Below, in pieces: positions 1-13,726 of a DNA stretch of 64,000 nucleotides. The position numbers and the translations under genes are program-made. Each line of letters starts with the position of its first letter. Within the stretch, counting starts at the first letter, position 1. The DNA is from Nigrospora sphaerica (taxonomy: Eukaryota > Ascomycota > Sordariomycetes > Amphisphaeriales > Apiosporaceae), in NCBI GenBank assembly GCA_018287875.1, contig JAGVVL010000002.1, forward strand, positions 5,332,001 through 5,396,000, in the 5' to 3' direction. The notes below the pieces were generated by a model, which was given only the letters and a program-made list of their open reading frames with translations, searched no databases and was not told where the DNA came from.

Positions 1-3000
1 GGTGGCCAACCTGGCACAAGCTCTCGTCAAGTCCGAACAGTCGTCGCCAGGGACGGTCGACGGCGGGATGCCAAACGGAACAGTGCGGTAACGAAACCTT
101 GGGGCGGGCAAACTTCGCCATGGCGTGTTGCAGCGTACGCGGCCAAAGTTATTACGGGTAGGAGCCCCCCCGGTAGCTTGTTCGCCCGCGCGCGCGCAAT
201 GCCATGGGGGAATCGGGTATTTCGATCTTCGGGTACAAGGTGGGTAGACAAGGTCTCTAACTAGGCGTATGCGCGTGCAGAAACTTTGATGAGATGGGGC
301 GGGACGGGACAGCCAACACCAAGCGTGTGTATGTGTGCGTGTGCAAGTGTATGCCTTTTTCGGGTTATTGCCCCGCGAGACGCGTAGTCGGTCTCATCCT
401 TGCGCGACATAGACCTCGTGGCTCGGTACACTCTCTCCCATACACACCTCTTACTTACACCCGTACATACCCATGTGTGAGCGAGACGAAGGGGGCGATG
501 GGCTTTGGGCTGGAGAGGGAGGAGGGCAGCCCCCCGGGCAAAGCCAGGGCTTTCGAGAAGGCCTGCGTCCCGCGATGACGACTCAGGCGCCGGGCGGTCG
601 AGAACGAAGAGGCAGGTTGTCGTCAGAGCGCTGGGCCAAGCGGGCGCGTGGGCACCGGGAGCATCGCAAGACCCGCCATCTAAGGTAGAAAAGAACGGGA
701 GACGGGGTATTAAGTAGATGGGCTGGCGCAGTGGCTGCCGATGACAATTCCACCACGAGCGGCCATGACATCGCTGGGCCCTTCGTAACCGGCATGGGCG
801 GGTCGGTTCGCTACCCGGGGCTTGGGAAGACGACCGTAAGGATCGCGAGAACTACCCTGCCCACGTGTGTGAAGTACCTGGGCCTGTACCTGCCCATTGG
901 CTTCGCGTGCTTATCTGCATAGTACAACTGCTTAGGTAACTTACACAGGTAGGTACAGGCCATATTCATAATGACCTGCAGCAGGGCTCTCGTGAAGTCT
1001 GCTAGCCCGCGCCGGGGAGCCCGCAGCCGCACATGTTGCTGGCCGGGCTCGGCCACGAGACAGTAGCGATATGCCAGAACTCCCCCCCCCCCCCCCGGCG
1101 GCCTATGCTTGCAAGCACTGATACAGGGCAGGCCTGTTGGCGAGTACATCCTACCCGATAGCCTTGGACAGGTCGGTAGACAAGTGCCTGAGGTTCGTAA
1201 AGTAGTCCGATGGGGGCACCGACGGGAGAGGGCGGGTTCCGTGAGAATGCGTACGCTTCCCATGTGGGTGCCGGCGCTCGGTTGCCTACCCGTATGACGG
1301 GATGGGTATGTCACCAAAACGGCCAATCCCGCGCACCAGCCCATGGTACGGGGGTTGGAACGACAGTGGCTGGGATGTCACGGAGCTACCAGCCGCGTGT
1401 CCTGGCTGTTGATCTCGACACTAGCTACCGATTATCGTCGTGCCTGACATCCACGCCGGGCCGCGCCCAGGCGTGACCGCAAACGTAAGCGGCTGGGCCT
1501 GCGGAGGGAATGGGAGGACGGGAGTGCCGGACGACTGGAACCACATTGGCGGTCTTGGGACCCGGCTTGCCGCCCTGCTAAGAAGAGGTAGAAAGGTAAG
1601 TGCCTACAGGACGCAGGTGGATGGGGGTTCCGCTACGAGGCGGTTCCAGCCAGCCAAGGCATACGGGAATTGGCGATAACCCATAATGGAGACCTGGGGG
1701 TTCGGGGCGGGTGTGCATGGGCGTGATATGGTTGTCTTGGGTGTTGGGGGCGAGAGGAGGAGCCCTTCAGCACCCAGAAGGCTAGCAAGCCCCGAGGCGG
1801 TCGAGGACGCGAAAACTCGCCACATACGCGCGCGCGCGCACACACACAAGTTGCCCTCTGGCCCGCGGTACGGAGTCAGAGGGGAATGAGGCGAGTGCAG
1901 CCCGTGTACACGTACCTCTCTCACATTTGGGTTGCTCGCTACAGGAGACGAGGAGGCATGCGTATGGAGGATCCGTTGCTGCATGCGGCCTACCTCGGAA
2001 GATCGATGTGGGAAGACCTATTCTCGCCTCGCAAGTGATCGGCCAGGGGCGCAGGAGAATGAACGAGTCGGGGCTTGCTCGAATGGGAGGGCGTTGTCTG
2101 CCCACGCATCCCGGGATTCCATGCTTTGGAGGGTGGGCTCGCCAATCCCATCCAAGCGAAGCAATCTAGCCTACGTACATGGTTTTATTTTTTTTTACCT
2201 CGCCTTTGCCTTTGAGGGCTTTGCTCTCCCATCCTACCCCCCTCCTCTTCCTTCCCTGCCCGCCTGTCTCGCCCATTGCCAAGCAATAGTGTAGCTGGAG
2301 ATAATACGGATAGGATGTAGGGTAGGTACCTACTAAGGTACGTAAGTATGTACTATGGGTAGGAAGTTGCCACGGATGGCCAACGAGTAGGTCCTTGGTT
2401 GGGTGGAAGTAGGCAAGCAGGGTCGCATCCCATGGGAACCCCCATGTACAGGCATCTCTGCATCTGTAATTGTAGGTTGGGGGCCCCGTAGCTGGGGATA
2501 TTCCAGTGAGAAGAAAAAAGTACATTAGATAGCCTGCAAGTGCGGTAGCGCGCCTGCCCTTACCACTAAAAACGGTAGTGGGGCTTTCAGTGCCCTGTGT
2601 CCAGCTCCCATTGATGTTCCCCCTCTCCCCTGATTGCGCGTAATGGGTGGACCCGGGCAGGATAAAGGAGGCTGCCAAGGAAGCATTCCCTCAAATCAGT
2701 CGACTCCCGCTGCCTCTGCCCTTTTTTTCCTTCTTCACGCTGCCCAACCCGCAACCGTCCACCCTTTTGTTGGCGATAGTCTCCTCTATACTTCAGACCC
2801 TTCGAAGGCGACGAGGTCAACATTTGTGCCGTCGAACACTCTCGCTCGGCCTCATTGACGACTGTCAATTGACACCACATCCACTCCCCCCACTCCCCAC
2901 AAGGCTTCCAGCTGGCTAGGCCGCGTCACTCGTTGAACACCTCTTCATTCTAAAACCACACGTCTCCTCGACGCTACCGCTTTTCCCTCCCTAATCAACT

Positions 3001-3041
3001 TCTCCCCGCACATCGCGCATCCTCGACTCGCATTACACACC
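1..3041. other. Intergenic region and promoter of the TPT transporter
   Basis: No open frame here, on either strand, gives a protein with a recognisable domain or a plausible exon chain. It holds a run of 15 C at 1082-1096, a CG/CA alternating tract around 1829-1849, and TACCTA/TAGGTA-type motifs near 945-957 and 2320-2345. The last 150 bases before the ATG at 3042 are pyrimidine-rich, as is usual for fungal core promoters and leaders. A gene cut off at the left edge cannot be excluded. Confidence 0.55.
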
Positions 3042-4453
3042 ATGAATGCCGAAGAGAAGACCCGCACCTCGGGCGAGGTCCCGCGACCTGAGCCCAAGGG
3101 CCCCATTCTGCCGGCCCCGGCTACCGACAAGACCGCCGATGCCGCCAAGTTCAACATCCACCCGGCCCTCTACGTCACGTATGTCGAACCTGGCAATCAC
3201 GGCTCCGTGCGCGGCGCAAAAGATTTTGTTTCGCTGACTTGAGGGATTTCCACAGTGTCTGGATTGCCTGCTCTTCGTCGGTCATCCTCTTCAACAAGTG
3301 GATTTTGGACACGCTCGAGTTCCGTAAGTCGCTTTGGACCCTGCGAGCGCGCGATTTGCCCGGCATAGATAACTGAGACGGCGAACCCCAGGCTACCCCG
3401 TCATCTTGACCACCTACCACTTGACCTTTGCCACCGTCATGACGCAGATTCTGGCCCGCTACACCCACTACCTCGACGGCCGCAAGACCGTCAAGATGAC
3501 GGGCCGCGTCTACTTGCGCGCCATTGTTCCCATCGGTGTCTTCTTCAGTCTGAGTCTTATCTGCGGCAACTTGACCTACCTGTACCTCAGTGTTGCCTTC
3601 ATCCAGATGCTCAAGGCCACGACCCCCGTTGCCGTGCTTCTGTCGAGTTGGGCCATGGGCATTGCCGCTCCCAACATGAAGGTGCTGCTGAACGTCTCGG
3701 CCATCGTCGTTGGTGTCATGATCGCCTCGTTCGGCGAGATCAAGTTCATCTGGCTCGGTTTTGTCCTGCAGATCCTCGGTGTCGTTTTCGAGGCTGTCCG
3801 CCTGAACTTGGTCCAGGCCCTGCTTAGCTCGGCTGAGTACAAGATGGACCCCCTCGTGTCGCTCTACTACTTTGCCCCCGTCTGCGCCGTCATGAACGGC
3901 GTGGTCGCGCTCTTCTGGGAGGTTCCCAAGGTCAGCATGGACCAGGTCTACCACGTGGGCCTCTTCACCTTCTTCCTGAACGGTCTCTGCGCCTTCATGC
4001 TCAACGTCTCGGTCGTCTTACTGGTAAGTCCTCGCCCGCCCTGCTGTTGGCTGAATTGTCGTGCTCACACTTGGACTCTAGATCGGCAAGACTTCGTCTC
4101 TGGTCATGACCCTCTGCGGTGTCCTCAAGGATGTGCTACTGGTCGCCGCCTCGATGATGATCTGGGGCACTCCCATCTCTCCCCTCCAGGCCTTTGGCTA
4201 CACGATTGCCCTGGGCGGCATGGTGTACTACAAGCTCGGCTACGACGCCCTCAAGGGCTATGCTGGAGAGGCCGGCCGCCACTGGGCTGAGTTCGGCGCC
4301 ACCCGACCCGTCGCCCGCAAGATTGTCGTCCTGGGCGGCGCCGTTTTCATTGTCTTTGTTTTGTTCGGTGGCCTGGCTCCTGCCTATGCTCCCAGCTACG
4401 ACCCCACCCCTTACATCAGCGAGGCTGCTGCCAAGTACGGATGGAACTCATGA
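3042..4453 (+). CDS. Triose-phosphate-transporter (TPT/DUF250) family membrane transporter
   Basis: Four exons, 3042-3178, 3256-3323, 3392-4023 and 4082-4453, join in frame to give 402 residues. The protein is a run of about ten hydrophobic helices with the pattern of the drug/metabolite transporter superfamily, TPT branch, which carries phosphorylated sugars or nucleotide sugars across Golgi, ER or plastid membranes. Family-like segments include FNKWILDTLEFRYPVILTTY near residue 60, a LKATTPVAV helix, and GYTIALGGMVYYKLGY near the end. The N-terminal 40 residues are hydrophilic and cytosolic in character. All three introns have GT...AG ends, and the start has no competing upstream in-frame ATG nearby. 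Substrate cannot be told from sequence; fungal relatives are usually annotated only as DUF250 or TPT proteins. Confidence 0.93.
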
Positions 4454-6798
4454 GAGACGCGAAGTGATGAAGCGACCGGAGCTCCTTCGGTCGCCCTATG
4501 ATGCTTAATATTGGGGGCGAGGCTTGGAGTTTAGGTAGTACGGTTCGCCAATGGATGGTTTGTTGGCGGAGTAAAGGACGAGCAAGTGCAAGTGCTCGCG
4601 GAGGCCGTGGTTGGCGCTTCCCTCGGTTCCTTCCCCTGTACATATTGGCGCCCATTTCCCACTTTGATCTTGCGCCCTTCTTCATACGGAATCTTCTTGA
4701 TTGGAGACTTTCTCCCGAGGTGTCTGTCAAGGTCATTGGCAAGGATAGCCAGGTGGCAGGCAGCTCTCACCGTTGAACAGATAGCGAGAGGCGTCATGAA
4801 CGCGGTGAGCTTGGGGTTCAGACTCGAGGGAAGCAGTTGAAAGCAAAGAAGCAAACCCACATACGCCATATGAAACTTAGACGGTGCGAGGGGCAAAATA
4901 GACCAAACGCATGCTACCAAAAACAAAAGCAAGTTGGCTACACGTGATGAGCCTTTGTTTCCAATGCCAGCTCTCGCGGGCACGAATTGAAGACCTACTT
5001 GTCATGAGTATGGCGATCAGCATGATAGGTGTTTGTAGGATTTGCCCTACAGCTGGCCACGGCAAATCCGGAGAACTCGCCAAACGTCCTTGGGGCTAAT
5101 CCGTCATTTGATGTAGAAACGGACGCCGCAGTTGTGTGGGGGGTTAACATGTTGTCGTAGACGAACTACACTTTTCGTCACTTTAAATTATATCCCTACC
5201 CGCAGGCGTCACTCGGAAGCAAACAGGGTGCCCCCCTCCCCGTGGCTTGATTCAGCCGACATGGAGGAGGGAAGGGTAGGAGGGGTCGTCTATCAGGCCG
5301 ATGGGGGTTTTACTACACGACACTGTCCGTTTCAACCTCGTCCGTGTCGGTGCTGCGGTTTTTTCACACCCGTCGGCAGTCGTGTTTCCTCGCGGGCATA
5401 ATCATGCTTGGTAAGGAGTACATATCTATCGTCGGCGCATCCCCCCCGGGACGGACCGAAAACTCTCGGTATTCGTCCTCCCCGGTGCCTCTCCCGCCAG
5501 GTATCTTACTCGGACGGTGGTTTCGGTGCGGCTGTCCGTCGTAGGAGGGCCGGCGGGCAATGGTTGCATCCTCCGCTACGCGGGCCCCCCTTCGCCCCTT
5601 TCCTCTTTTTTCTCTTCTTCGCGGTCCGCGCGGATGGGGCCGGGGGGGGGGGGCAAGGGTTTAGAGCACGGGACCGCGACGTCCGAGGGGCGGGCGGCGG
5701 CCTGGGGAGCCCGTGGAAGCGCTCCGTGGACCCCTCCCCCGCCGCCGGCACGGTACGCATCGCCGTGGGGGAGACGTGGCGAACCGAAAGTGGCCTGGGA
5801 GTGCACCCGACTTGCGGTACACCGGTAGTCCTCGACGGCCCGTCCAGGACCGCCGCTGTGTCCACTCCCCCATGAGGTCGCCCGGGAAGGCGAAAAGCCG
5901 GCGGTACGCGATGACTCAGGCTTACCCTGCCTACCTAGGCACCTCCCCGACTGACTTATCCGCTTCTGGTCGTCGTGGGGGTCATCGTCGCAATGCGCGG
6001 AAAGCGGCCGGTGGGGGGGGGGAGGGCGGCCACTTCCAAGTAGTTGCTGGCCAACGGGGAAAGAGACCATATTGGAGCACCGACCGCGCTCGCGCTGAAG
6101 AGCGCGGGTTGAATCGCCCAGGCGATCAAGAACTTTGCCTGTTCGCGTAGCGGTCGCGGTAAAGGGGACAATCAACGTTGCGCCCAGTAAATAAACACGT
6201 AAGCTGCGTATCGTATATTTCCCCTCCATCCACGTCGTGGCCGTCCCGGCCGTAGCGCCAGAAACATGATGGTTCCTTCGCTTTCTCGGGCTTGCAATTC
6301 GGAGAGGGGGCCGGAACCCAGCAGGCTTATGCTGAGGCGCAGAGACTTGGAGCAGGAAAGGAGGGGAGCAATGCGTATGTTGGAAATAAACCCAGTTCAT
6401 TGGTTACCCGGAGAGGCGGTTTTCTACCTGTCCTAGGTACAAAACGCCAGGAGCCATGCCCATCTTGCCAGCTCATACCTCATCGAACGCCCGAATTCGC
6501 GAGAGGTAGCGACCCATGTACCCGACAGCCACTCGGGGCCATCGCAGGAGCCGCCGCGTCGAGACGCCGCCGTCGGCCTACCTCGGAATTCCCATGTCCC
6601 GTCACGGTAACATGACGAAAGACTTCACTGGGTGGAAGATTGTGAGAGTCCCAAAGTGTCGTCTTGTCAAGGCTGTCAATTCATTCAGAGCAAATTCCTA
6701 TCGCCCTGCTGTCCATTGATGATGCGATATACATCCCATTTCCGTGAACCCCTGTAACCGAACGACATGAGAACGTGAACGAGGAAAATGCGTTTTAT
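4454..6798. other. Intergenic region between two convergent genes
   Basis: This 2.3 kb separates the 3' ends of the TPT transporter and the L27 gene. The long minus-strand open frame at 5576-6400 has a composition dominated by Pro, Arg, Ser and Gly, no hydrophobic periodicity and no family resemblance, so I treat it as chance in GC-rich DNA. Short G runs lie near 5641-5650 and 6010-6020. A TACCTAGG-type motif lies near 5930. I see no RNA gene. Confidence 0.55.
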
Positions 6799-7545
6799 TT
6801 AGAAGCCTGTCGGGCACAGTTAGCAAGACGTCGCCGAGCAAGAGCCGAAGCACAGGGGCAGGGTATAGCGTACGGAGAGGGGTGAAGAACCACCGGTTCT
6901 TGCCGCTGGTGTAGCGCTCCTCCAGAGTCTTCTTCACCGTCTTCTTAGCCTCCTCGCGCTGGCTGACCTCCTTGAAGGTGTCGGCCGTGACGGCGCCCTT
7001 CAGACCCTCAAGCTCCAGAGTGTAACGGGTGGGCATCAGGTGGTTGTAGTTGATGGCCTTAACGAAAGGCTTGATCTTGGAGCGCTTCTCCTGGCGGGTC
7101 TTCGACATGCGGCGAGTGATCTTGGCAGGGTAGCGCTCGATGCCGGCAACCAGGGCGTGGCCGTAGGGGTGGGCCTTGTTGCCGCTGTCGACGGGCTGGA
7201 TGATGACAACCTTTTAAGGGGAAACCCGAATTAGCATCCGCTGCCGCAGCTTCGGGAAGTGTGAAATGTGCGCGCGAGGCGCCCACGGCCGCCGTCCCTC
7301 CTGCCCCCCACGGGGCACCAGGCTCTTGGTCAGACCCGTCAAGCCCTCGCGAACCACCGGTGATACACAGCGACGCTGCGCCCTGTCTCTCAGTCCTCCC
7401 CTCTCCTCCCCGCCTCGTCCGCCGTACCGGGCACCTCGGAATTTCGCGTGCAGGGTTGCTTTTTTGCGTATCGCAGACATACCTTCTTACCGGCGTATCT
7501 GCCGCGGGTGATGATGGCGACTCTGCCGACCTTGAGGAACTTCAT
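6799..7545 (-). CDS. RPL27: 60S ribosomal protein L27 (eL27)
   Basis: Exons read on the minus strand are 7545-7483, 7210-6874 and 6806-6799, giving 135 residues, the normal eL27 length. The protein begins [20 protein letters not shown] (the KOW segment) and continues with [39 protein letters not shown] and [18 protein letters not shown], all closely matching yeast and animal L27. The last exon is only 8 bases and supplies the final Arg-Phe-stop, restoring the conserved PLRF end. Without that splice the frame would run on with an unrelated tail. The first intron is 272 bases, long for this window, as is common for ribosomal protein genes; I saw no clear C/D snoRNA boxes inside it. The start is set by the family N-terminus. 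Confidence 0.97.
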
Positions 7546-8192
7546 CTTGTCGTCGGTTGTCGAGGCAAACGAAGCTGGGGCTGGGCGTTGGGTGTTTGGG
7601 TGTGGTGATGTCGGCTGCAACGAAAAATGTTCCCCCCGAAGTGAGTGAAAAATCGCCTGGATTAATCCTGTGGGCTGCGTAGGGTAAACGGGACTGTGGC
7701 TAGTGTGAGTGGCGCATTTCCAGGACGTGCAGGCTCTGGCCCAAGCGTGCGGAAACGCTGATTGGCCGGGCCCTTTTGGGTGCACGCTTTTCAAAGGCCC
7801 ATATGGAAGGTGGATAGCGGACAGCGACGAGTGAGTGGGCGGGCGGGGCTTCGTTTCCATAGCTGGCGCATCCATCCTATCAACCTTGATCCTACCTACA
7901 TGTACACAGTCGTGAACGGCCTCCGGTACGAATAAGTACATAAAATACTTTCAGCTGTTGAGCTAGGCCAACTCCAGCTGTCACTGCGAACCGCCGGTAG
8001 TCCAGCTGCGGCATCGGGACCGTTTCCGCAACGGGACGCCGACGACGGGAGCTTCTCAGCTACCACCACCCGACAACACTCGCCATCAGTCGGACAGCCT
8101 AAGGTCGTCGTGAATCTACATACATCCTCACATTATCCGCCGGCCCCAGTTTCAGATCGCCGCTTACCACAGAAACTACCGACCCAGTCACC
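7546..8192. promoter_or_regulatory. Divergent promoter region between RPL27 and the NCE101-like gene
   Basis: These 647 bases lie between two genes transcribed away from each other, so they must contain both promoters. No clear TATA box is visible at the usual distance from either ATG. The open frames here are short and featureless. Which elements serve the ribosomal protein gene cannot be decided by eye. Confidence 0.5.
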
Positions 8193-8430
8193 ATGGCGCC
8201 CCCAGCATACATTATCTCCAGAGCGGCCGACCCCTTCTTCGCCCTTGCCATTGGCATCGCGGCCGCTGTCACGCGCATCAACCGCGAGGAGAAGGAGAAG
8301 GGAAAGACAACACAGCAGACGATACAGTCATTGAAGAGGTAAAGTGGTCGACAACCTGGTTTCTACATGCTGTACACCGGCTAACCAGGACGGCCGCAGA
8401 CGAATCAGCCTGGCTACAAAGTCAACATGA
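8193..8430 (+). CDS. NCE101: Small Nce101-like membrane protein
   Basis: Two exons, 8193-8338 and 8400-8430, give 58 residues. The protein begins MAPPAYIISRAADPFFALAI, has one hydrophobic helix at about residues 13-27, and then the charged stretch TRINREEKEKGKTTQQTIQS, ending RRISLATKST. This matches the pattern of small fungal Nce101-domain proteins: a short N-terminus, a single membrane segment, then an Arg/Glu/Lys-rich tail. Yeast NCE101 was named for non-classical export of galectin; its real role is unclear. The intron carries a CTAAC branch site. The acceptor after CCGCAG was preferred over one 11 bases upstream because it gives the family-like KRRI tail and an early stop. The stop lies 11 bases from the stop of the convergent TTC36-like gene. 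Confidence 0.82.
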
Positions 8431-8441
8431 TGGGACGCCCG

Positions 8442-9257
8442 TCACACGTCCAGTGACTCCCCATATTCCTTCTTCATCGCCTCCCTCACCATCTGCCCAC
8501 AAAGTTTGGCCGTGGGGTTGGTTGCTACGGCCAGTCCCTTGGCCACCTCATTGCCATAACGTCCTCCTAGAGCAAAGTCTCGAGATGCCGCCTCTTCAAA
8601 CTCTACCATGGTCCACCCGGCCTCCTTCCGACCCGGGTCCACGTCCAGGACCGAACCCGTCGATAGGGACTTGGCGGTCGCGTGGTAGATGGCCGCTCGT
8701 TGTGTGTGGGCAAGGGACAGCGTCTTTCCGGCCTGCGGTGAAATGGCGGCAAAGAGGCTGCGGGGCGTTAGGGCCGCGATGGCTTCGTCGAGGTCGGATA
8801 GTACTATTACCGCGGCCCTTCTTCTGTCTGAACCGTCGGCATTCTGGACCAAGGCGCGTGAATCTGATGTCTGAAGCAACACTGCGTCGCCGTAGAGCCT
8901 CCTCAAGGCCTGCGCCCTGTTGTTGCGAGCGCTGCCGTATTCGGGGTACTCGGAGACGAGCTCGCCGAGGCGGGACACGCAGGTGCGGTATTCTTCAATG
9001 GGATCCGGCGCTGTGGCCGCCGCCTTCAGGCCGGCCAGTTGCATCTCAAGCTGCTGCATCGACAAAATGATGTCCCGTTCCCGTCGGGAGACGCGTTCGT
9101 ACAGGGCAGGGTCCGGGAGCGCGGGGTCCTTGGCCAGCGAGGGATCGATCATGACGGCGTTCATGGGATTCGCCTCGGGGTCCTTGATCTTCTCCAGGAC
9201 GTTCTCATCGCGGCGACTGAGTCTGCCGCCTTCCATGTTGCGCTGTACTGATGCCAT
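8442..9257 (-). CDS. TTC36: TTC36-like tetratricopeptide repeat protein
   Basis: A single-exon frame of 271 residues from the ATG at 9257. The open frame extends further upstream to 9527, but that part has no coding look, so MASVQRNMEGG was chosen as the start. The middle holds TPR-type helices, including GSARNNRAQALRRLYGDAVL and LSLAHTQRAAIYHATAKSL. The C-terminus, NPTAKLCGQMVREAMKKEYG, resembles the NPYAALCNRM-type ending of animal TTC36, and the NNRAQA motif is shared too. TTC36 proteins are small TPR adaptors; the mammalian one is reported to act in tyrosine catabolism through 4-hydroxyphenylpyruvate dioxygenase. That enzyme is the divergent neighbour here (10219), which makes the pairing notable. 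The name rests on remembered family similarity, not an alignment. Confidence 0.78.
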   Translation of the reverse strand: MASVQRNMEGGRLSRRDENVLEKIKDPEANPMNAVMIDPSLAKDPALPDPALYERVSRRERDIILSMQQLEMQLAGLKAAATAPDPIEEYRTCVSRLGELVSEYPEYGSARNNRAQALRRLYGDAVLLQTSDSRALVQNADGSDRRRAAVIVLSDLDEAIAALTPRSLFAAISPQAGKTLSLAHTQRAAIYHATAKSLSTGSVLDVDPGRKEAGWTMVEFEEAASRDFALGGRYGNEVAKGLAVATNPTAKLCGQMVREAMKKEYGESLDV

Positions 9258-11490
<2,233 letters not shown>

Positions 11491-12140
11491 CGGCCCAGAA
11501 AGAGGAGGGGGAAGGGTAGGGAGGAGGACGAAACTGTGTACGATGAAGGAACGGGGGACACGAGTCATGAAACCACGAGGCGAGCCATCATTATCCACTG
11601 CGAGCCACTCAAATCACAAACCTACGGGTGCGGCCTATCGACGGGTTCGTACAAAACATCCGTGGGGGAGGTAAGGTCGGTGGAAGTCGTCCGGTAGCAG
11701 AGGCCTATATAGCCCTGCTAGACCCCCCGTAACGACCCCGGAGCCGGCCGCTTTTTATTGCATCTAGTATATATTTTATTGATAAGTTTATTTCATCCCG
11801 GTTCGACGAAAAGTTCGCCCCCGTTTCCGGTTCCCGCCGCCTGGCTTCTGACGGGCGAAGACGCACCTCGGATCGTTCGTAACACGTGTATCTATCGAGG
11901 AACTGCTCCTAGGCCCACAACCAGTATGCTCTCTACGTCGTTGTTGGGCTCTTCCCCTAGCTTTTTTCCAGGGCACCATATCAAGCGATGGGGGCCCTCG
12001 TGTGGGGCAAGGCCTGCGCGGACCAGGGGGGGAGGGCGGTAAAGCGGGCAAGAGCTGTATCATACGTTTTTGTCTCCGCTTGCGCACCCGTGGGGGGCCA
12101 TGGGTTGCGGGTCCGACATGGCCCTTTTTCTTTTTCCTCA
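11491..12140. other. Intergenic region between convergent HPD and SSL1
   Basis: These 650 bases lie between two gene 3' ends. An AT-rich patch at 11750-11795 (TTTTTATTG, then TATATTTTATTG) is a plausible polyadenylation region for HPD. No coding potential is seen on either strand. Confidence 0.5.
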
Positions 12141-13657
12141 TCAGGGGTCGATCTCCATGGCGCCTCCGTCGCCATTGACGTGGGCGGCAGCCCCGTCGGT
12201 ACCGTTCGTCGTAATCACGCCGAGTTTGCGGCCCGACTGCGGCCGCGTGTCGCTCTGGCAGCCGGGGCAGTTGTGGAGGACCTCGTGGGCGAACAGGTCG
12301 CAGTCGATGCAGAAGTGGTTACCGCAGACCTCGCAAGCGTAGCGGCTCGACTCGCTCAGCATCTTGAGCGGGTTGGCCTTGCTGGCGGCGGGCTCGGCCT
12401 TGTCCTTGCCCTTGCCCTTGGGCTTGGGGGGCTCGGGAAATGGCGTCAAGCAGGCGTAGCACGCTACGGAGCGGGCGGCCTGCGACCACGGCACCTCGAC
12501 CCAGTTACGCAGGGGGAACAGGTGGTGGTAGGAGCGGGCGAGGTGGGTAGACAGGATTAGGGTCAGGCCGCAGCCGGGACACTCGGCCGGCAGGCGGCAG
12601 ACGCGCGACCCGCAGCGCGTGCAGTCGTAGCCCTCGCGTGTCGGGCGGTTGTGGCAGGCGCAGTAGTTGATGGTGTCGCTGGCCGCCAGCGTGCGCGAGG
12701 GGAAGCCCATCATCAGCAGGCTTGCGGTGCTTTGTTCCTGGGTGCGCGTGGCGGGCGGCGTCGTGAACTCAATCAGCAAGTCGCGGAAGTGCTGCTCGTG
12801 CAGGGCTATCCGGTAGCCCGACTCGTCGCCGCCGTTCGTCTTACTGCACAGCTCGGCGCAGATAGCGACCTGGGCCGAGATGCCGACCACGGATACGCGG
12901 ATACGGTCGGTGATGAGCGCGCCGATGGTCTCGTGGATGTCGCCGGGGTCGCTCGACATGAGAGCGCCGTAGACGACGAGAACTTCGCGCGTGCCGTGCG
13001 AGGGTGTGTGGCTGCGGGCGCAGGGTGAGAAGCAGGTCATAAATCACACAAGTCTTTCCTCCGTACTCACAAGAGGGCGCCTCGGCACATCTCGAGGGCG
13101 TTTTGCAGACTGGGGCTGCCCTGGGGCTCCTGTTTGGTCCACTCCTGCAGCTTCTCGAGATGATCGGCCGGGTTGCCGCTCATGTCGCTCAGGCGCACCG
13201 CAACGCCGTCTCGCATGCCCACCATGGCCAGTTGCGAAATGGGGTTCTGCTCGAAGTACTCGCGCACAAAGTCCCTGGCGTAGGCCATGGTGAGCTCGTG
13301 CCGGCTCGGCAGGAGGTCCTTCTCAAGCATGGCAAAGGACAGGTCCAGCACCAGCACCAGATGCCGTATGATGCCTCGCTGCAGTGGCGTCGTGTCTTTA
13401 AGCAAACGCGCCCGCTTCTGCGCCTCGGCAAGCCCTTCGGCGCTGCCCAGCAGGGTCCCATCGGCCCCCTCTACCACGGCGTCCCACGACCGCTGTATGT
13501 CCTCCCAGGCGGCCTTGGCCGGCTTGCGACTTTTCTTGCCGTCGGCGCCAGCCTTCCGTCCTCGCGTGTCGTGCGAGTTGCCGGCCAGCATGGCGTTGTC
13601 GCCGTACTCTTCGTCGGAGCCATCTTCGGCCTGGAAGTCGCCGTCCGGGCCGGGCAT
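12141..13657 (-). CDS. SSL1: TFIIH core subunit Ssl1/p44
   Basis: Two exons on the minus strand, 13657-13071 and 13011-12141, give 485 residues with a 59-base intron. Ssl1 is part of the TFIIH core and regulates the Rad3/XPD helicase in transcription initiation and nucleotide excision repair. The N-terminal part is acidic. A von Willebrand A-type domain follows, with HLVLVLDLSFAMLEKDLL, and across the intron GALFHTPSHGTREVL and SDPGDIHETIGAL. The C-terminal half is cysteine-rich: CACHNRP...CTRCGSRVCRLPAECPGC, then a RING-like C4C4 module with CYACL, CEVCGNHFCIDCD and CPGC. The start at 13657 (MPGPDGDFQAEDG) was chosen because upstream of it the frame runs through a GTCG tetranucleotide repeat. 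A further in-frame ATG at 13909 would add that repeat as PTDR units. Confidence 0.95.
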
Positions 13658-13683
13658 AGCGGACGAGGTCGTGGCTTGGGTCA

Positions 13684-13726
13684 GTCGGTCGGTCGGTCGG
13701 TCGGTCGGTCGGTCGGTCGGTCGGTC
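13684..13726. repeat. GTCG tetranucleotide microsatellite in the SSL1 leader
   Basis: About eleven perfect GTCG units run from 13684 to 13726, ending 27 bases upstream of the chosen SSL1 ATG at 13657. On the SSL1 strand the units read CGAC. Because unit length is four, copy-number changes shift the frame between the ATG at 13909 and the rest of the gene, which argues that the repeat is leader and not coding. Confidence 0.95.

Noticed and set aside
811..1344. 177-codon minus-strand frame with some Cys residues
   Set aside because: It crosses a 15-base C run and has no domain or signal; treated as chance.
5576..6400. 274-codon open frame on the minus strand
   Set aside because: Arg/Pro/Gly-rich composition without helices, domains or a partner exon; typical chance frame in GC-rich DNA.
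7211..7482. Possible snoRNA in the first L27 intron
   Set aside because: CTGA boxes occur but no TGATGA box C and no clear hairpin-hinge-ACA layout.
11795..11830. GGTTCGAC sequence resembling a tRNA T-loop
   Set aside because: The flanking bases do not pair as a T stem and no acceptor stem or anticodon arm fits.
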